DNA of 21,539 bases from Larix sibirica (taxonomy: Eukaryota > Streptophyta > Pinopsida > Pinales > Pinaceae), in contig NWUY0300013179.1 of the NCBI GenBank assembly GCA_004151065.3, forward strand, positions 5,422 through 26,960, given 5' to 3'. The notes beneath the pieces were generated by a model, which saw only the letters and a program-made list of their open reading frames with translations, searched no databases and had not been told where the DNA came from. Below are positions 9,124 through 19,199 of this stretch, in pieces; positions within the stretch are counted from its first letter, which is position 1, and every line of letters begins with the position of its first letter. The position numbers were made by a program, and so were the translations under genes.

Positions 9124-9534
9124 CTAATATATATATTGACAAAAAACCAAAATATATCCATACCAAGGGTCCTGACTCCTAAGCATTATGAACTTCATCG
9201 GAAGGAATTTTGCCATTGCTTCTTTTGTATTCAATCCTGGCTCATTATCCATGGAGGGACTAGTTGTTACAGCTTTAGGGCTCTGGCCTAGCTCATAACT
9301 CTCCACCGTGAATAAGATTCCACTTGTTTCCTTGGACATTATTCAACTTTCCATCCATTGTTTTTATTTTAGTGCCAAAATTTCATCCAACGACAATAAT
9401 ATTTTGTTGTGGGCATCCATCCAAGCCTGGGTCTTAAAAGTCATCACCAATTCAAGGGTTGTTTGCTAGTGACAAGACTGGCCATTCCTTCCCCTACCAC
9501 TCCTACCACGCCGTCCTCTTCTTCCTCCTGACAT
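9124..9534 (-). pseudogene. unclassified decayed ORF with RG-rich N-terminus
   Basis: One minus-strand frame from an ATG at 9534 to a stop at 9124 covers about 136 codons and is broken by three stops. It begins MSGGRRGRRGRSGRGRNG, strongly Arg/Gly-rich, then reads TFKTQAWMDAHNKILLSL and later an open 71-codon stretch. The remaining frame holding over the stops suggests one former ORF with point nonsense mutations, perhaps a retroelement gag or ORF1 protein. I do not recognise a family, and a chance frame is possible. Confidence 0.25.
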
Positions 9535-10205
9535 AGTTGCTAAAACTAGAAGGTCAACTATCCTATGCAGCGAAAAGAACATAGCTTTAAGAAAACCCCG
9601 GAACCAAGACATTAGTTGAGAAAACCCTTGATTTCTTCGTGTGACCTCATCTCAAGGTATCAATCTAATTTGGGGGAAGCCAAAGTAATTCTAAAGAGCC
9701 CCACATTCCTCCTTGTTCAAACATGATATTCACGTACTCCATTATTAGGTAACCCATCTCTTTTGTAGTCTCCAAAAGAGTCCTCACCTACATCGACCAC
9801 TCTAGGCTTTCATTGGCAATTAAGACGTGCATGAAACTCTCATGCAATAACTCTCCTTTGGTTGTTACACATGTCACATCATAATCTGTGCTATGAACTG
9901 GCCTTGGAGGATGACGGCCATCCTCTGACCTCATCTTGACCTCTCTTTGTTGCCTGATCACCTAATCCTAGTACATAAGAAATCAATATTAAAACATGAG
10001 ACTTGATTTAAAATTTAAAATATACACACACACATATATAATATCAAAATTGTTAGAAAAAAATTAATAAAAAAATAGTTTAGAAATATATAATTATTTG
10101 ATTTCTTAATGGATAACTAGGAGAGTGTTTAAACACTTTATTAAAAAATACTAAAATATATGAAAATTTGTATAAAAGAAATAATACATAATATTACATG
10201 TAAGC
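9535..10205. other. intergenic, unassigned
   Basis: No gene supported. The left half is of moderate GC content; after about 9970 it is AT-rich, with a short CA/TA microsatellite at about 10021-10040. Confidence 0.45.
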
Positions 10206-10207
10206 CC

Positions 10208-10244
10208 TAGAGGTGTAGACCAGTTGGTGATAGGGTGCACTGTT
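10208..10244 (+). repeat. tRNA A-box-like sequence cut by the gap
   Basis: TAGACCAGTTGG (about 10216-10227) matches the tRNA A-box consensus with one mismatch and is followed by GATAGGGTGCACTG. It runs straight into the N gap, so any B box is not visible. It may be the head of a tRNA-derived SINE, and a repeat here could explain why the assembly broke. Confidence 0.3.
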
Positions 10245-10619
10245 NNNNNNNNNNNNNNNNNNNNNNNNNNNNNNNNNNNNNNNNNNNNNNNNNNNNNNNN
10301 NNNNNNNNNNNNNNNNNNNNNNNNNNNNNNNNNNNNNNNNNNNNNNNNNNNNNNNNNNNNNNNNNNNNNNNNNNNNNNNNNNNNNNNNNNNNNNNNNNNN
10401 NNNNNNNNNNNNNNNNNNNNNNNNNNNNNNNNNNNNNNNNNNNNNNNNNNNNNNNNNNNNNNNNNNNNNNNNNNNNNNNNNNNNNNNNNNNNNNNNNNNN
10501 NNNNNNNNNNNNNNNNNNNNNNNNNNNNNNNNNNNNNNNNNNNNNNNNNNNNNNNNNNNNNNNNNNNNNNNNNNNNNNNNNNNNNNNNNNNNNNNNNNNN
10601 NNNNNNNNNNNNNNNNNNN
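10245..10619. other. assembly gap (375 Ns)
   Basis: Run of 375 undetermined bases. Open frames spanning it are artefacts. A further single N lies at 11111. Confidence 0.99.
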
Positions 10620-10813
10620 GATGATCCTTGTCCAATAATCTCAAATCAAACAAATTTTCCATAGAATTTCTTGCTCGAACGTATATCAGTTAGTTTAGTG
10701 GATCGACGAACGACCAACAACATAAAAAAGGATAATAGAGTAACATTGAAAAATTTCTCTCCATGCTACTTTGTTGCAAACATAGATTTTAGTCAAACAG
10801 ACCTTACCTTTAC

Positions 10814-10930
10814 CTTGATGTTGTTGGGATGGGAAAATACAGTAATGAGGCTATCGAAATTTCTGAACGCTCCATTTTTCATCTCCATTGATAAATCCTT
10901 TACAGCTACTCTCCTGCAAGGGTTTTCCAT
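10814..10930 (-). CDS. possible first coding exon of an unknown gene (partial)
   Basis: On the minus strand an ATG at 10930 opens 39 codons (MENPCRRVAVKDLSMEMKNG at the start). They end at a strong 5' splice site, AAG followed by GTAAAG, with a second donor GTAAGG six bases further in the same frame. A TATAAAAG box lies about 203 bases upstream (11140-11133). The order TATA box, leader, ATG and donor is what a first exon looks like. The rest would lie at lower coordinates, partly in the N gap. I do not recognise the peptide, and nothing confirms expression. Confidence 0.3.
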
Positions 10931-11132
10931 CTTCACTTGTTATTCACGGATAGCCTTCGCTGGAAGATCCTCTTTCCCTCATCAAATTATTCAAGGGAAT
11001 GGAACCACAGTTACCAAATTCATCAATACGAAAATATACGAAAAATCAATAATTCAATTTAGTTTACAAATTTGGTGCAATTCGATTCGATTAGCATGTG
11101 TGAATTTGCCNTTATTTTTTATATTCTTTTTT

Positions 11133-11140
11133 CTTTTATA
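11133..11140 (-). promoter_or_regulatory. TATA box candidate for the possible exon at 10930
   Basis: TATAAAAG on the minus strand, a near-consensus TATA box, in AT-rich DNA where such matches also arise by chance. It gains weight only if the exon at 10930-10814 is real. Confidence 0.3.
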
Positions 11141-11149
11141 ATTTGTTTT

Positions 11150-11580
11150 TGCAAAATTTAACTAATTGCCATAAAATTAATAGACAATACACTTGTCTCA
11201 TCCTTATACAATCTTAGATGATAAACCACATGATAGTCCATCCCAAATTCTAAAATATAAACACCTATTAATATAATAATTTTGTTTCTAACTAAAGTAT
11301 ACACTGAACGGCTCCATTGTAGTTGGCTTATGGTATACCATTACTTAAAAGGGTGCCACCGATTTGTCACGACACGACGGTCTTAACTTCGACTTCCCAA
11401 CCTCCAATTATTGAGACTTGATCAGTGTTCTGAAATATTATATACAACATTCAAATACATGCACGTCCTAAAGATTATTTTTATACTATCATTAATGTCC
11501 GTTCATTATCATATTCATAAAATGTTAAAGTCCAGTATTCCAAATTTTCTGTGATTTTAAAACCCGCCTGTGTAGCCGGC
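11150..11580. other. intergenic, nothing recognised
   Basis: AT-rich spacer between the divergent promoter regions of the possible minus-strand exon and the GDSL gene. No repeat, RNA or coding signal seen. Confidence 0.4.
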
Positions 11581-11631
11581 ACCACATGATCATGATGAGA
11601 TTCGGATGCTGCACTGGAATGGAAGGTGCTG

Positions 11632-11713
11632 AACGTCACCACTAGAAGGTGCTGCACTGGAATGGATAATGCCCACCCCCCGGCTAACGTCACCACTAGA
11701 AGGTGCTGCACTG
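11632..11713 (+). promoter_or_regulatory. duplicated promoter segment with paired ACGTCA sites
   Basis: A 28-bp segment is present identically at 11632-11659 and 11686-11713, 54 bases apart, about 170-250 bases before the GDSL start codon. Each copy contains ACGTCA (11633-11638, 11687-11692), the reverse complement of the TGACGT core bound by TGA-type bZIP factors. A partial third copy, TGCTGCACTGGAATGGA, lies at about 11607-11623. Paired TGACG motifs resemble as-1-like elements, so stress or hormone response is possible but is inference. Confidence 0.5.
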
Positions 11714-11731
11714 CATGATGATAATTTCTTG

Positions 11732-11739
11732 TATTTATA
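11732..11739 (+). promoter_or_regulatory. TATA box of the GDSL gene
   Basis: TATTTATA 144 bases before the start codon, followed by GC-richer sequence. It would give a 5' UTR of about 110 bases, a normal length for a plant gene. Confidence 0.5.
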
Positions 11740-11882
11740 GCGCTCACACATGGTGCTGTTCATTGCAGAAGAGGCTCTTTGGGAGCTGGCTCCATCCTTT
11801 TTCATTCCATACCCTGTCTCGTCGACTGTGTAAAAACACTTACGAGTAATCATTCTCTGAGCAGATTATCGTCGAGGTTCCA

Positions 11883-13307
11883 ATGGAGCCACAGCGCACA
11901 AGTAACTATTATTTAATGGCTATACTAATTGCAGCTATGGCTATTCTTCCAATATTGTCTCATGCTAGCTGTAATTACCCAGCCATATTCAATTTTGGGG
12001 ATTCAACATCTGATACGGGTGCCATCCACTTTGCGTTCCCCTACAACGAGCTCGCAGAGAATCTTCCCTATGGAGAAACCTTATTCGGCAAACCCACAGG
12101 CAGATACAGCGACGGAAGACTGTCCATAGATTTCTTCGGTAATTCCTGTTACTAGCTGCTGATTGATGCTGCTGCTAATCTTTGTTTGCTGCAACCCTAA
12201 ATATATATTTAATTGTTGAACATGATCGATGTTGCAGCCAAGGCACTGGGATTACCGTTTCTCAGTCCATATGTGCAGTCCGTGGCTTCAAATTTCGGGC
12301 ATGGAGCCAACTTTGCTGCGGCAGGTGCCACTGCTCGTGACACGGATTCCTTCATTGCTCCCATCTCTCTCACTGTTCAGATCAATCAGTTCAAGGTTTT
12401 CAAGCAACAGGTTCTGGCCAGCATCAACGAGCACGGTAGGTAGTAAGTATAATGTTCTAATTATACGTCTAAATAGTAATATCGGGTGCTGAATTGAATT
12501 GAAAGGAGAATTTGACAGGTAATCTAAGCTATCTCCCAAGCGCTGAAGCGTTCAAAAGCGGGATATACACGGTAGAGATCGGGGGAAACGACTTCAGTTA
12601 CGCATACATGACTCTCAACCTCACCACGGCCCAGGTGAAGGAGACCATTCTTTCAAAGGTTGCAAGGTCTGTTGCAGGAGCTGTGCAGGCTTTGTACAAT
12701 GAGGGCGCTAGGACTATACTGGTGAGGGACGTGGCACCCCAAGGCTGCGGGCCCTTCTGGCTCACTTATTTTTCCCATTCCTCGAACGACTTCGATAAGC
12801 ACGGATGCTCCATCTCCTACGATGACGCAGTTCTACATTACAACACACTCCTCAGAGCTCAGCTCTCCTCCCTCCGCACACAACTCAAAGATGCCAATAT
12901 CATCTATGTCAATACATACGACATCATCTACGATTTCTTCGCCAATCCCTCCAAATATGGTATTTTTTTTTAAGGTTTTTCTCTGTATTCCAAATAGACG
13001 TAGATGAATGGATGATACAATATACTCTCTTTATACCAATGCAGGATTCAAGGCTACCACTAAAGCATGCTGCGGAATTGGAGGCAAGTATAACTACCAG
13101 TACAACATACAGTGTGGAACCAGTGGAATCATCAATGGCCGCACTGTGAAGGCCGTGTCCTGCTCGGATCCAGCCTCCTACGTCAGCTGGGATGGTGTCC
13201 ACTGGACTGACGAGGCCAACAGACTTCTCACCCAGAACATTTTGACTGGAAAATACTTTGAGCCATCCTTCTCCCTCGGCAGCTTCTGTGATCTCCAAGC
13301 CCTCTGA
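11883..13307 (+). CDS. GDSL esterase/lipase, 4 exons
   Basis: Plant GDSL (SGNH) ester hydrolase, probably secreted. Exons 11883-12138, 12238-12435, 12519-12959 and 13045-13307 join through GT-AG introns of 99, 83 and 85 bp in matching phase, giving 386 codons including the stop, within the family's usual range. A hydrophobic signal segment (about residues 11-28) precedes the mature part. Block I is FNFGDSTSDTG with nucleophile Ser41. Block II is GANFAAAGAT with Gly108 or a neighbour in the oxyanion hole. Block III is EIGGNDF with Asn175. Block V is WDGVHWTDEA with Asp348 and His351. All catalytic positions are present and no disabling change is seen. N-linked sequon NLT follows block III. Its layout (DFFAKALGLPFLSPY after block I) resembles the ENOD8/alpha-fucosidase-like branch. 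Substrate cannot be told from sequence. Confidence 0.93.
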
Positions 13308-13363
13308 TCAATTATTTTCTTTCTTGTCAGGGATTCCTTATTCGATCGGTCTGTTCCATGTAT

Positions 13364-13369
13364 AATAAA
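13364..13369 (+). terminator. poly(A) signal of the GDSL gene
   Basis: AATAAA 57 bases after the stop codon; a second AATAAA lies at 13399-13404. Spacing suits a plant near-upstream element, with cleavage expected shortly after one of the two. Confidence 0.55.
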
Positions 13370-13409
13370 GAACAGAGCAGCCTTGCACTTGTTTCAGAAA
13401 TAAACAAAT

Positions 13410-13840
13410 ATATTACCCAGTCGGGTCAGGATTGAGATTTTATCTTCAATTTATTTTTTGGTAACATCGTCAAAGAAGTTTCTCCGTAGGCATTTTAAGA
13501 TTGAGATTGTTTTTTTTAATATATTAGAACGTCCTCATTAGATGGAAAACGTCGGTGGCTTATTCCTACGCTTAGCTATAACTAACTCATCTAGTAACTG
13601 ACAAACTGTATGAAAAAATACCTGAGCAAGAAAAATACGATAAAAGCAACAAAACTATTTGACAAAATCATCAAAATGCATTAACAACTTATCAGATTTA
13701 TTCAACCCTCCTCCTCCACCCCTCAAGAGTCAAAATTACCAAAAACTGACCACCAATTAAGCCAGTGCGAATAATCAACTTTTTCATTAACAAAATGTTT
13801 ATATACAACATGTTTTTCTGGTGACCGGAATAGTTCAGGC
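13410..13840. other. intergenic, nothing recognised
   Basis: AT-rich spacer downstream of the GDSL gene. GATTGAGATT occurs twice (about 13431 and 13500), each followed by T-rich sequence. No coding or RNA signal. Confidence 0.45.
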
Positions 13841-13844
13841 CTGC

Positions 13845-14010
13845 AGCTCTTCGCGTAGGATAAAAGACAACCAAAACGCCCCGTTTTTCCAGCGATTTTG
13901 GGATAAAAACCGATTGCGATCTGAGCATTTCAAATGATGATTTTGGTAAGAATTGCTTTATCGGATTCTGGCGAATCAGGGGCGTTTTGGTTAGCCCTTA
14001 TACAGCGCTG
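13845..14010. mobile_element. imperfect inverted repeat, MITE-like
   Basis: AACCAAAACGCCCC at 13869-13882 is matched exactly by its reverse complement at 13979-13992, with 96 bases between. Similarity continues outward (GCGTAGGATAAAAGAC against GCGCTGTATAAGGGCT) and, less well, inward (CCAG..AT....GATAAA in both arms). The arms could be terminal inverted repeats of a small non-autonomous DNA transposon, or a hairpin-forming locus. No target-site duplication is evident at the core ends, so the true boundaries and class are open. Confidence 0.5.
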
Positions 14011-14364
14011 TCCGTCTATGTCTTCTTGCAATAGATGATAACAATGTAAATCCTGTTTTGATATATCATCCTCATATTCCCTTGATTCAGTCTTTTTTAT
14101 TTTTAAATAATAAAAAAAAACTTTCATTTAAGTTGAAAATAAATTAGCATAGATCCATCTAAACTCTAGTTTTATGAAGCATTGAGAGGGATCAAATCTC
14201 TTGTAGGGAAATCCTCAATAGTTCATAAATATCATGAGTATAAGCAATGCATGTGAAAAAATACCCCGAGTATAACTGAAAATAAATTATATATAATTAA
14301 ACTTCCTTCTCAAAACATTGCATTTAAAAAAGCTAGTGATGTAATACAACTACACCTCTAAAAT
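14011..14364. other. spacer or 3' UTR of the minus-strand LINE
   Basis: AT-rich, no coding signal. T-rich tracts at about 14092-14107 could mark the former poly(A) end of the minus-strand LINE, but no matching target-site duplication was found on the far side. Confidence 0.35.
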
Positions 14365-14830
14365 TCGTTGGCTCTTTGAGTGATCAATCTATCATCTTCA
14401 AATTCTTCAACACGGATTTGTCCTAGATCCAGTGAAATTGCTTGTTTCAAAAGCAAGTCCGCATTTGTATTATGTTATAAGTAAATAAGAACAAAATAAA
14501 TGCTTTGAAAATGTCGATAAATATCTTTGAGATGGATTGCCAGATGATACAGTCCATTGTCATGGATCTATATATTCTACTTCATCCATTGGATAGCCAA
14601 AGTTGAATCACCCAGAACTTGTAGAGTCCTTAGACCTTTAGCCATTGCAAGTTTCAAAACCTGGTAAAGGGCATTAAATTCTGTTGAATTGTTGGTACCA
14701 AACCCCAATGCCGCCTTTGCAATGAAGTAATGGATCTTTGATTGATATAAGATAAATCCAATGCCACAGCTTCCCTCTCCCCCCTAGCAGGCACCATCGA
14801 AAAAGCACCACGGTAAAAGAAGTTTAACAA
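14365..14830 (-). pseudogene. LINE C-terminal RNase H domain
   Basis: The frame opens WCFFDGAC (catalytic Asp codon at 14798-14796), is interrupted by a TAG at 14786-14784, and continues GSCGIGFILYQS. It then has LGFGTNNSTEFNALY (second acidic residue, Glu) and LQVLGDSTLAIQWMK (third, Asp), followed by a stop near 14577. After a frame change, HNTNADLLLKQAISLDLG (about 14480-14425) matches the C-terminal helix of plant-type RNase H. The D-E-D catalytic set is still readable, so decay here is mild compared with the RT. Confidence 0.75.
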
Positions 14831-15080
14831 CTAACTCTCCAATACATCAACCAGATTTATGAATGAACACTGGAGTATAATGAGGCAATAGAGCTAAAAT
14901 CTGAGAAGTTGTCTTGAATGCAGGAGTCATTTTACCTTAAAAGAATGGTAGCATTCCTAGCCAACCAAACCCCCCAACCCATCAGATAAGGCATAACCTA
15001 GAAGTACTTGAGGTCTTGCCATGAAAAATACTCTAGAAAGCAATTCAATGTATTCTCCTTCAACCACAACTGCCTTAGTT

Positions 15081-15449
15081 TTAATGTTGTTCTAGTTCCC
15101 CCCAAAACTGCTTCATAAAAGCACAATGCATAAAGAGATGATCATTCACCTCTACGGCCCTCCGACATAGTAGGAAAATCCTAGGACCATGTTTTCCTCT
15201 CCTTTGCATTATGTCCCAAGTTAGTGCTTGTCTACACATAATCAGCCATAAAAACATGATACTTTTCAAGAGAGTGACGACTTTCCAGAACTTCTGGCAC
15301 CACCAATCGACCTCCCTTCCACCACTCTCCAAGGCTGCCAAATAACTCAACTTCCTTGTATAATTACCTCCCGAATCATGGTAATTGTAGACTAAATCAT
15401 TTGCCTCCTCCCTAAAACGAATGTGGCCTTTTATCAATTCTAGGATCAA
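15081..15449 (-). pseudogene. LINE zf-RVT zinc-binding domain
   Basis: An open stretch of 122 codons contains VDWWCQKFWKVVTLLKSIMF, then TWDIMQRRGKHGPR, LLCRRAVEVNDHLFMHC and a final FWGEL, the typical zf-RVT pattern. Of the zinc ligands the first Cys is replaced by Phe; the second Cys, the His and the last Cys remain. It lies between RT and RNase H, as in intact plant L1 elements. Confidence 0.78.
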
Positions 15450-15869
15450 ATCCTCCCACAGTCATGCCCAAACCCCAACCAACCTGAGCTCTTTTGTTCC
15501 TTGCCATCCCTAGGTCCACAAATTAGAATTTGCGGGATTTGCACCATGGTTTAATGTGCAAAAGTTTCTTTCCCTAAGATGTCTGACGAGATCCCGAGGA
15601 AGAATGACCCTTTCTCCACACCCCAAAATAGCATCAACCCCCACTCTAGTTGAGGATCCCGAGCCCACTCTCCAAGCAAGAAATCAATTGATGATAGGGA
15701 ATGCCTTTGTGAGAGCCTTCCACTAATTCGAGATGGCCTTAATAAACTTTGTAGGTCATATAATCCAATCTTCCACCAAACTCAAAGCTATGTAATTCTC
15801 ATACAAAATTCTACCCCACAAGCTATCATGAATTATGAAATTCCATAATGACTTTGCAACCAACACCCT

Positions 15870-17700
15870 ATTAAAGGAAAATATATTTTTGACACCCCAT
15901 CCCCCCCGAGTCTTTGGGGAGGCTATGTCCTTCTGTGACTTGATAGATATGATCCTTGATATTCAGAGGATCCCTTCTGGAAGAAATTGAAGCAAATATG
16001 TCTAATTCTATTAAGAATGACGATAGGGATGTAATCCATCAAGTGCCAATAAACCAGTATTGCCTCCATCGCCGACTTAACCAGGACCAACCTTCCACCC
16101 TATGATAGTTTCCTATTATACCAACTAGTCACCCTTTGTTCAATCTTCGCAATTAGCCACATCCAGTCGGATTTTCCATACATATTAGGTTTAAGTGTGT
16201 AGCCCAAATACTTGAGTCCACCGTCCATGTTATGTACTGAAAAGGGAAGATCCCTTCCCACATATTGCTCCTGCTAAGTTCTACATCATAGCAATAGATA
16301 ATCATTTTATCCATGTTCAATTCCATACCAAAAGCTTTGCAAAAGTTTGGATAATTGTTTTGAAATTGATGCCTTCTCCTCCCTTGGCTAAACAAAACAA
16401 CAGAATGTCAACTATGAAGAGTAGATGAGTTAAATTTTCCCACCTCCAAAAGAAATCCCCAAGATAAGTCTCCTTCTCCTCACATTATGCAGTGTATGAC
16501 TTAATCCTTTCACCACAGGAAGAAATAGATATGGGGATAGGGGGCACCCCTTTCTCAAACCTCAGGACAACTTAAAATACTTCAACCTTGAGCCATTTAT
16601 TAGAATAGAAAAAGTAGAATACACAACACATCCCATAACCAACAAACCAAGTCTAAGTTGAAGCTAGCCTACTATAAAACCATCCTCAAATAAAACCAGG
16701 AAACCCTATCATATGTTTTAAATAGATTCGATAACTTCATAGTCTTAATAGTATGGAGTCCTTCCTATGTTGAACCAATTGCCTCGTGGATCAACCGACC
16801 TTTTAAGAACTCGAACTACTATGTCGAGATAACTCTTGAGAGAATCACTTTCAACATAGACAAGATCACTTTCGAAATGTTTGTATACACAGGAAAATCG
16901 GTTGAAATCATCAAATGTCCACAACCTATCCACTTTAGGGATTAAATCCAAGAAGGTTGAGTTAAAACCTCGAGGCATCTTCCCCAAGGATCGTACTTCC
17001 TCCACAACTTTCAATAAGTCCTCCCCATTATGATAGAAAAAACAAGGAAAAAATCTATGGACCAACCATTTGGTCCCGAGCTCTTGTCCTAATGAAAAGT
17101 TGTGAGAACATACCTTAGCTTCTCCATCAAAACCAAGTTGATAAGTTTCACATTCTCCACATCCTCAATCAACCAAGGACAGTGACACAATGGACAAAAC
17201 CTCTTCGAGACTAGCTAGGTTGGCTTAGAAAAATTGTCCTTGAAGTGAGAAATCCCCAGTCTCGCTAGATCATTGAATCCTCTCATCAGGCTCCCCTCCA
17301 CATCAACTAACTCCTAAATTTATTGACATTATGCTTATGGCGTGCATAATTCTGAAAGAATATGATGTTTTGATCACCTAAGGCAAGCCATAGGGCTTGG
17401 CTTTTCAAATTCCATTCTATTTATTTTTCTTGCAAAAGTCTGTCTCGTGTATGCTCCAGCTCAATGATTGATTTCCGCCCCTCCTCCTCAAAGAAACCAT
17501 TATGATGAGACTCATAGATATTGTTAATCTCTTCTTCCACTACCGTGAGGTAACCATCCCTCTTCTCATGACAGTCCCGACTCTAAGCCACCACCTTCTC
17601 CTCGAAAACACTTAAGTTCTGCGAGAATTATGAACTAGCACTAATTCCACAATTCAACTGAATGTGCTTCCAAACCTATTTTATTTTTTTTTGCATCACC
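15870..17700 (-). pseudogene. LINE reverse transcriptase, broken
   Basis: The linker before RT is recognisable (WLALGDQNIIFFQNYARHKH, about 17405-17345). The open frame at 17065-16745 carries FF..NGEDLLKVVEEV, GFNSTFLDLIPKV and FDDFNRFSCVYK, matching fingers motifs N.TF..LIPK and DFRPISLC. Beyond a frame change the catalytic box reads HLLFIVDILLF (about 16424-16392) where active elements have LFADD, so one catalytic Asp is Val. FCKAFGMELNMDKM (about 16340-16300) matches the next motif. A GGMG segment near 15910 is thumb. Many stops; inactive. Confidence 0.78.
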
Positions 17701-17735
17701 TCTTCAGTTGCCAACTTGATTTATATTTGAAAGAA

Positions 17736-18449
17736 CTATTGATTTTCCGCTCCCTGACACCAAATTCCAAAAAAATGATCTGAAAACTTCATGGACCCTA
17801 CCCATGATCTGCACCTCTCAACTCCCTCCATTAAGGTGGAATGAACAATAAATTGGTCTAATCTTTTGCCTACCCCGACCAAGCGTGCATGATTATTAGA
17901 CCCATTTGGATGAAGAGTATAGGGAGCCATGTCCACCCAATTTGTTTCCTCAGATTTGTCAACAAAATATTGTGCAGGTCGATCTTCATGGCCTAAATTA
18001 CCCAATTCTCCTCTTGATTAACTGTAAGATTCAATCCCCCACCCACTATCAGATTGTTTACCTTAAGAAAATGTAGAGAACATAAGTGCTCCCAAATTAT
18101 TGCATACCTTCATAATTCCCATATAGGTTGAGTGCCAAGAAAACCTAATCCAACTCGTAACTGTACACTCTAGTAGAAAGTCGTGATTTCATTGCAAAAT
18201 AATTGTGTAGTGTCAAATGATAATTGAACCCAGTTACCACTTCCCCAAAAAGACCTTTTGATTCCAAGGCCAAAAATTTACATCCCATCCCCCCAACCTT
18301 CATTGAAATTCAAACAAAACAAGTAGTCCCCTACCCATAGATTTATGAACCATAATCATATCTCGTCTTTCAAAGTCGATCAAACGCTTAAAGGATCAGA
18401 TTATTGCATGTCCCCCTAGGCCTCTAGCATTGACATATAAAAATTTCAT
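17736..18449 (-). pseudogene. LINE AP-type endonuclease domain (start of ORF2)
   Basis: ORF2 probably starts at the ATG at 18449: MKFLYVNARGLGG matches the opening Asn-containing strand of the LINE endonuclease. VGGGLNLTVNQEENW (near 18030) matches the NGDFN-like segment with the Asp altered. The open frame 18005-17736 holds GKRLDQFIVHS and MKFSDHFFGIW, matching RLDR and the terminal SDH motif with its catalytic Asp-His pair. Several stops separate these parts. Supplied target-site nicking in the active ancestor. Confidence 0.75.
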
Positions 18450-19199
18450 CGAATCACTACCCATAGGGCTTGTCCTGCTCTAATGACCCCTGAAATAAGA
18501 CATTGTTGACCTTGATGGAATTCTTGATCAACCTTTTCTTGTGCGTGTTTTATGAAAGACTTCCTCCCGAATTTTGACCCCACATATACCATTTGGTCAT
18601 CCAACCCAAGACCCCATGCCAAAGAAGGCTCCTTGGGTTGTCTCTAAGGACTTAAGTGATAAGTGCCTCCCCTCAACTATTAGAAGATTTCCCAGAACAC
18701 TGACAAAAAAACATATAGGGGCGGGGTTGAGTCCCCATAGGGCCCCACTACAAATCCATCACCTTTGGCATCCCACGTACCCAAAAATCCCTCCCTCTCC
18801 CTAATCACCGAGGAGGTGCTCTCACCAAGAACAAAGGAAGATAATTTCAAACAATTATGATCCAAAACAAATGTAGAGTTCAACATCTTACAAAGAGGCA
18901 CAAGGGAAAGAAAATCAACCTTCCATCTACACTCTAGGTTGTCCCATTGTCAAGGAGATAGTTCAATATCTCCATAAGCATCACGAACAATCTCCTCACA
19001 ATCATTCATTCCCACTTGTTCAAAATTCACCAAAATAGTCATATCTACAACTAAAAAATATTGGCATCACTCCTATGTGACATCAAACCAACCACTTTCA
19101 ATAATGTCCCTATAACAATCCATTGGGAATAGTTTTGATGCAATGTATTTTGTTGGTCTAGAGGGACCAACCTCTTAAACCTCAAAACCACTCTGCTTT
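18450..19199 (-). pseudogene. LINE ORF1 tail and inter-ORF region
   Basis: Lies between the CCHC knuckle of ORF1 and the ORF2 start. In related elements this holds the low-complexity ORF1 C-terminus. Frames at 18574-18804 (plus) and 18680-18901 (minus) show no motif. Nothing else recognised. Confidence 0.45.

Noticed and set aside
10207-10664. Open frames of 129-151 codons across 10207-10664 on both strands
   Set aside because: They consist almost wholly of undetermined bases in the N gap.
10671-11141. Plus-strand frame of 156 codons
   Set aside because: No recognisable motif, includes an N, and ends in a T-rich tract; the opposite strand has a better gene-like layout.
12924-13298. Minus-strand frame of 124 codons
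   Set aside because: Shadow of GDSL exon 4; the plus strand carries the catalytic Asp-His motif and proper splice sites.
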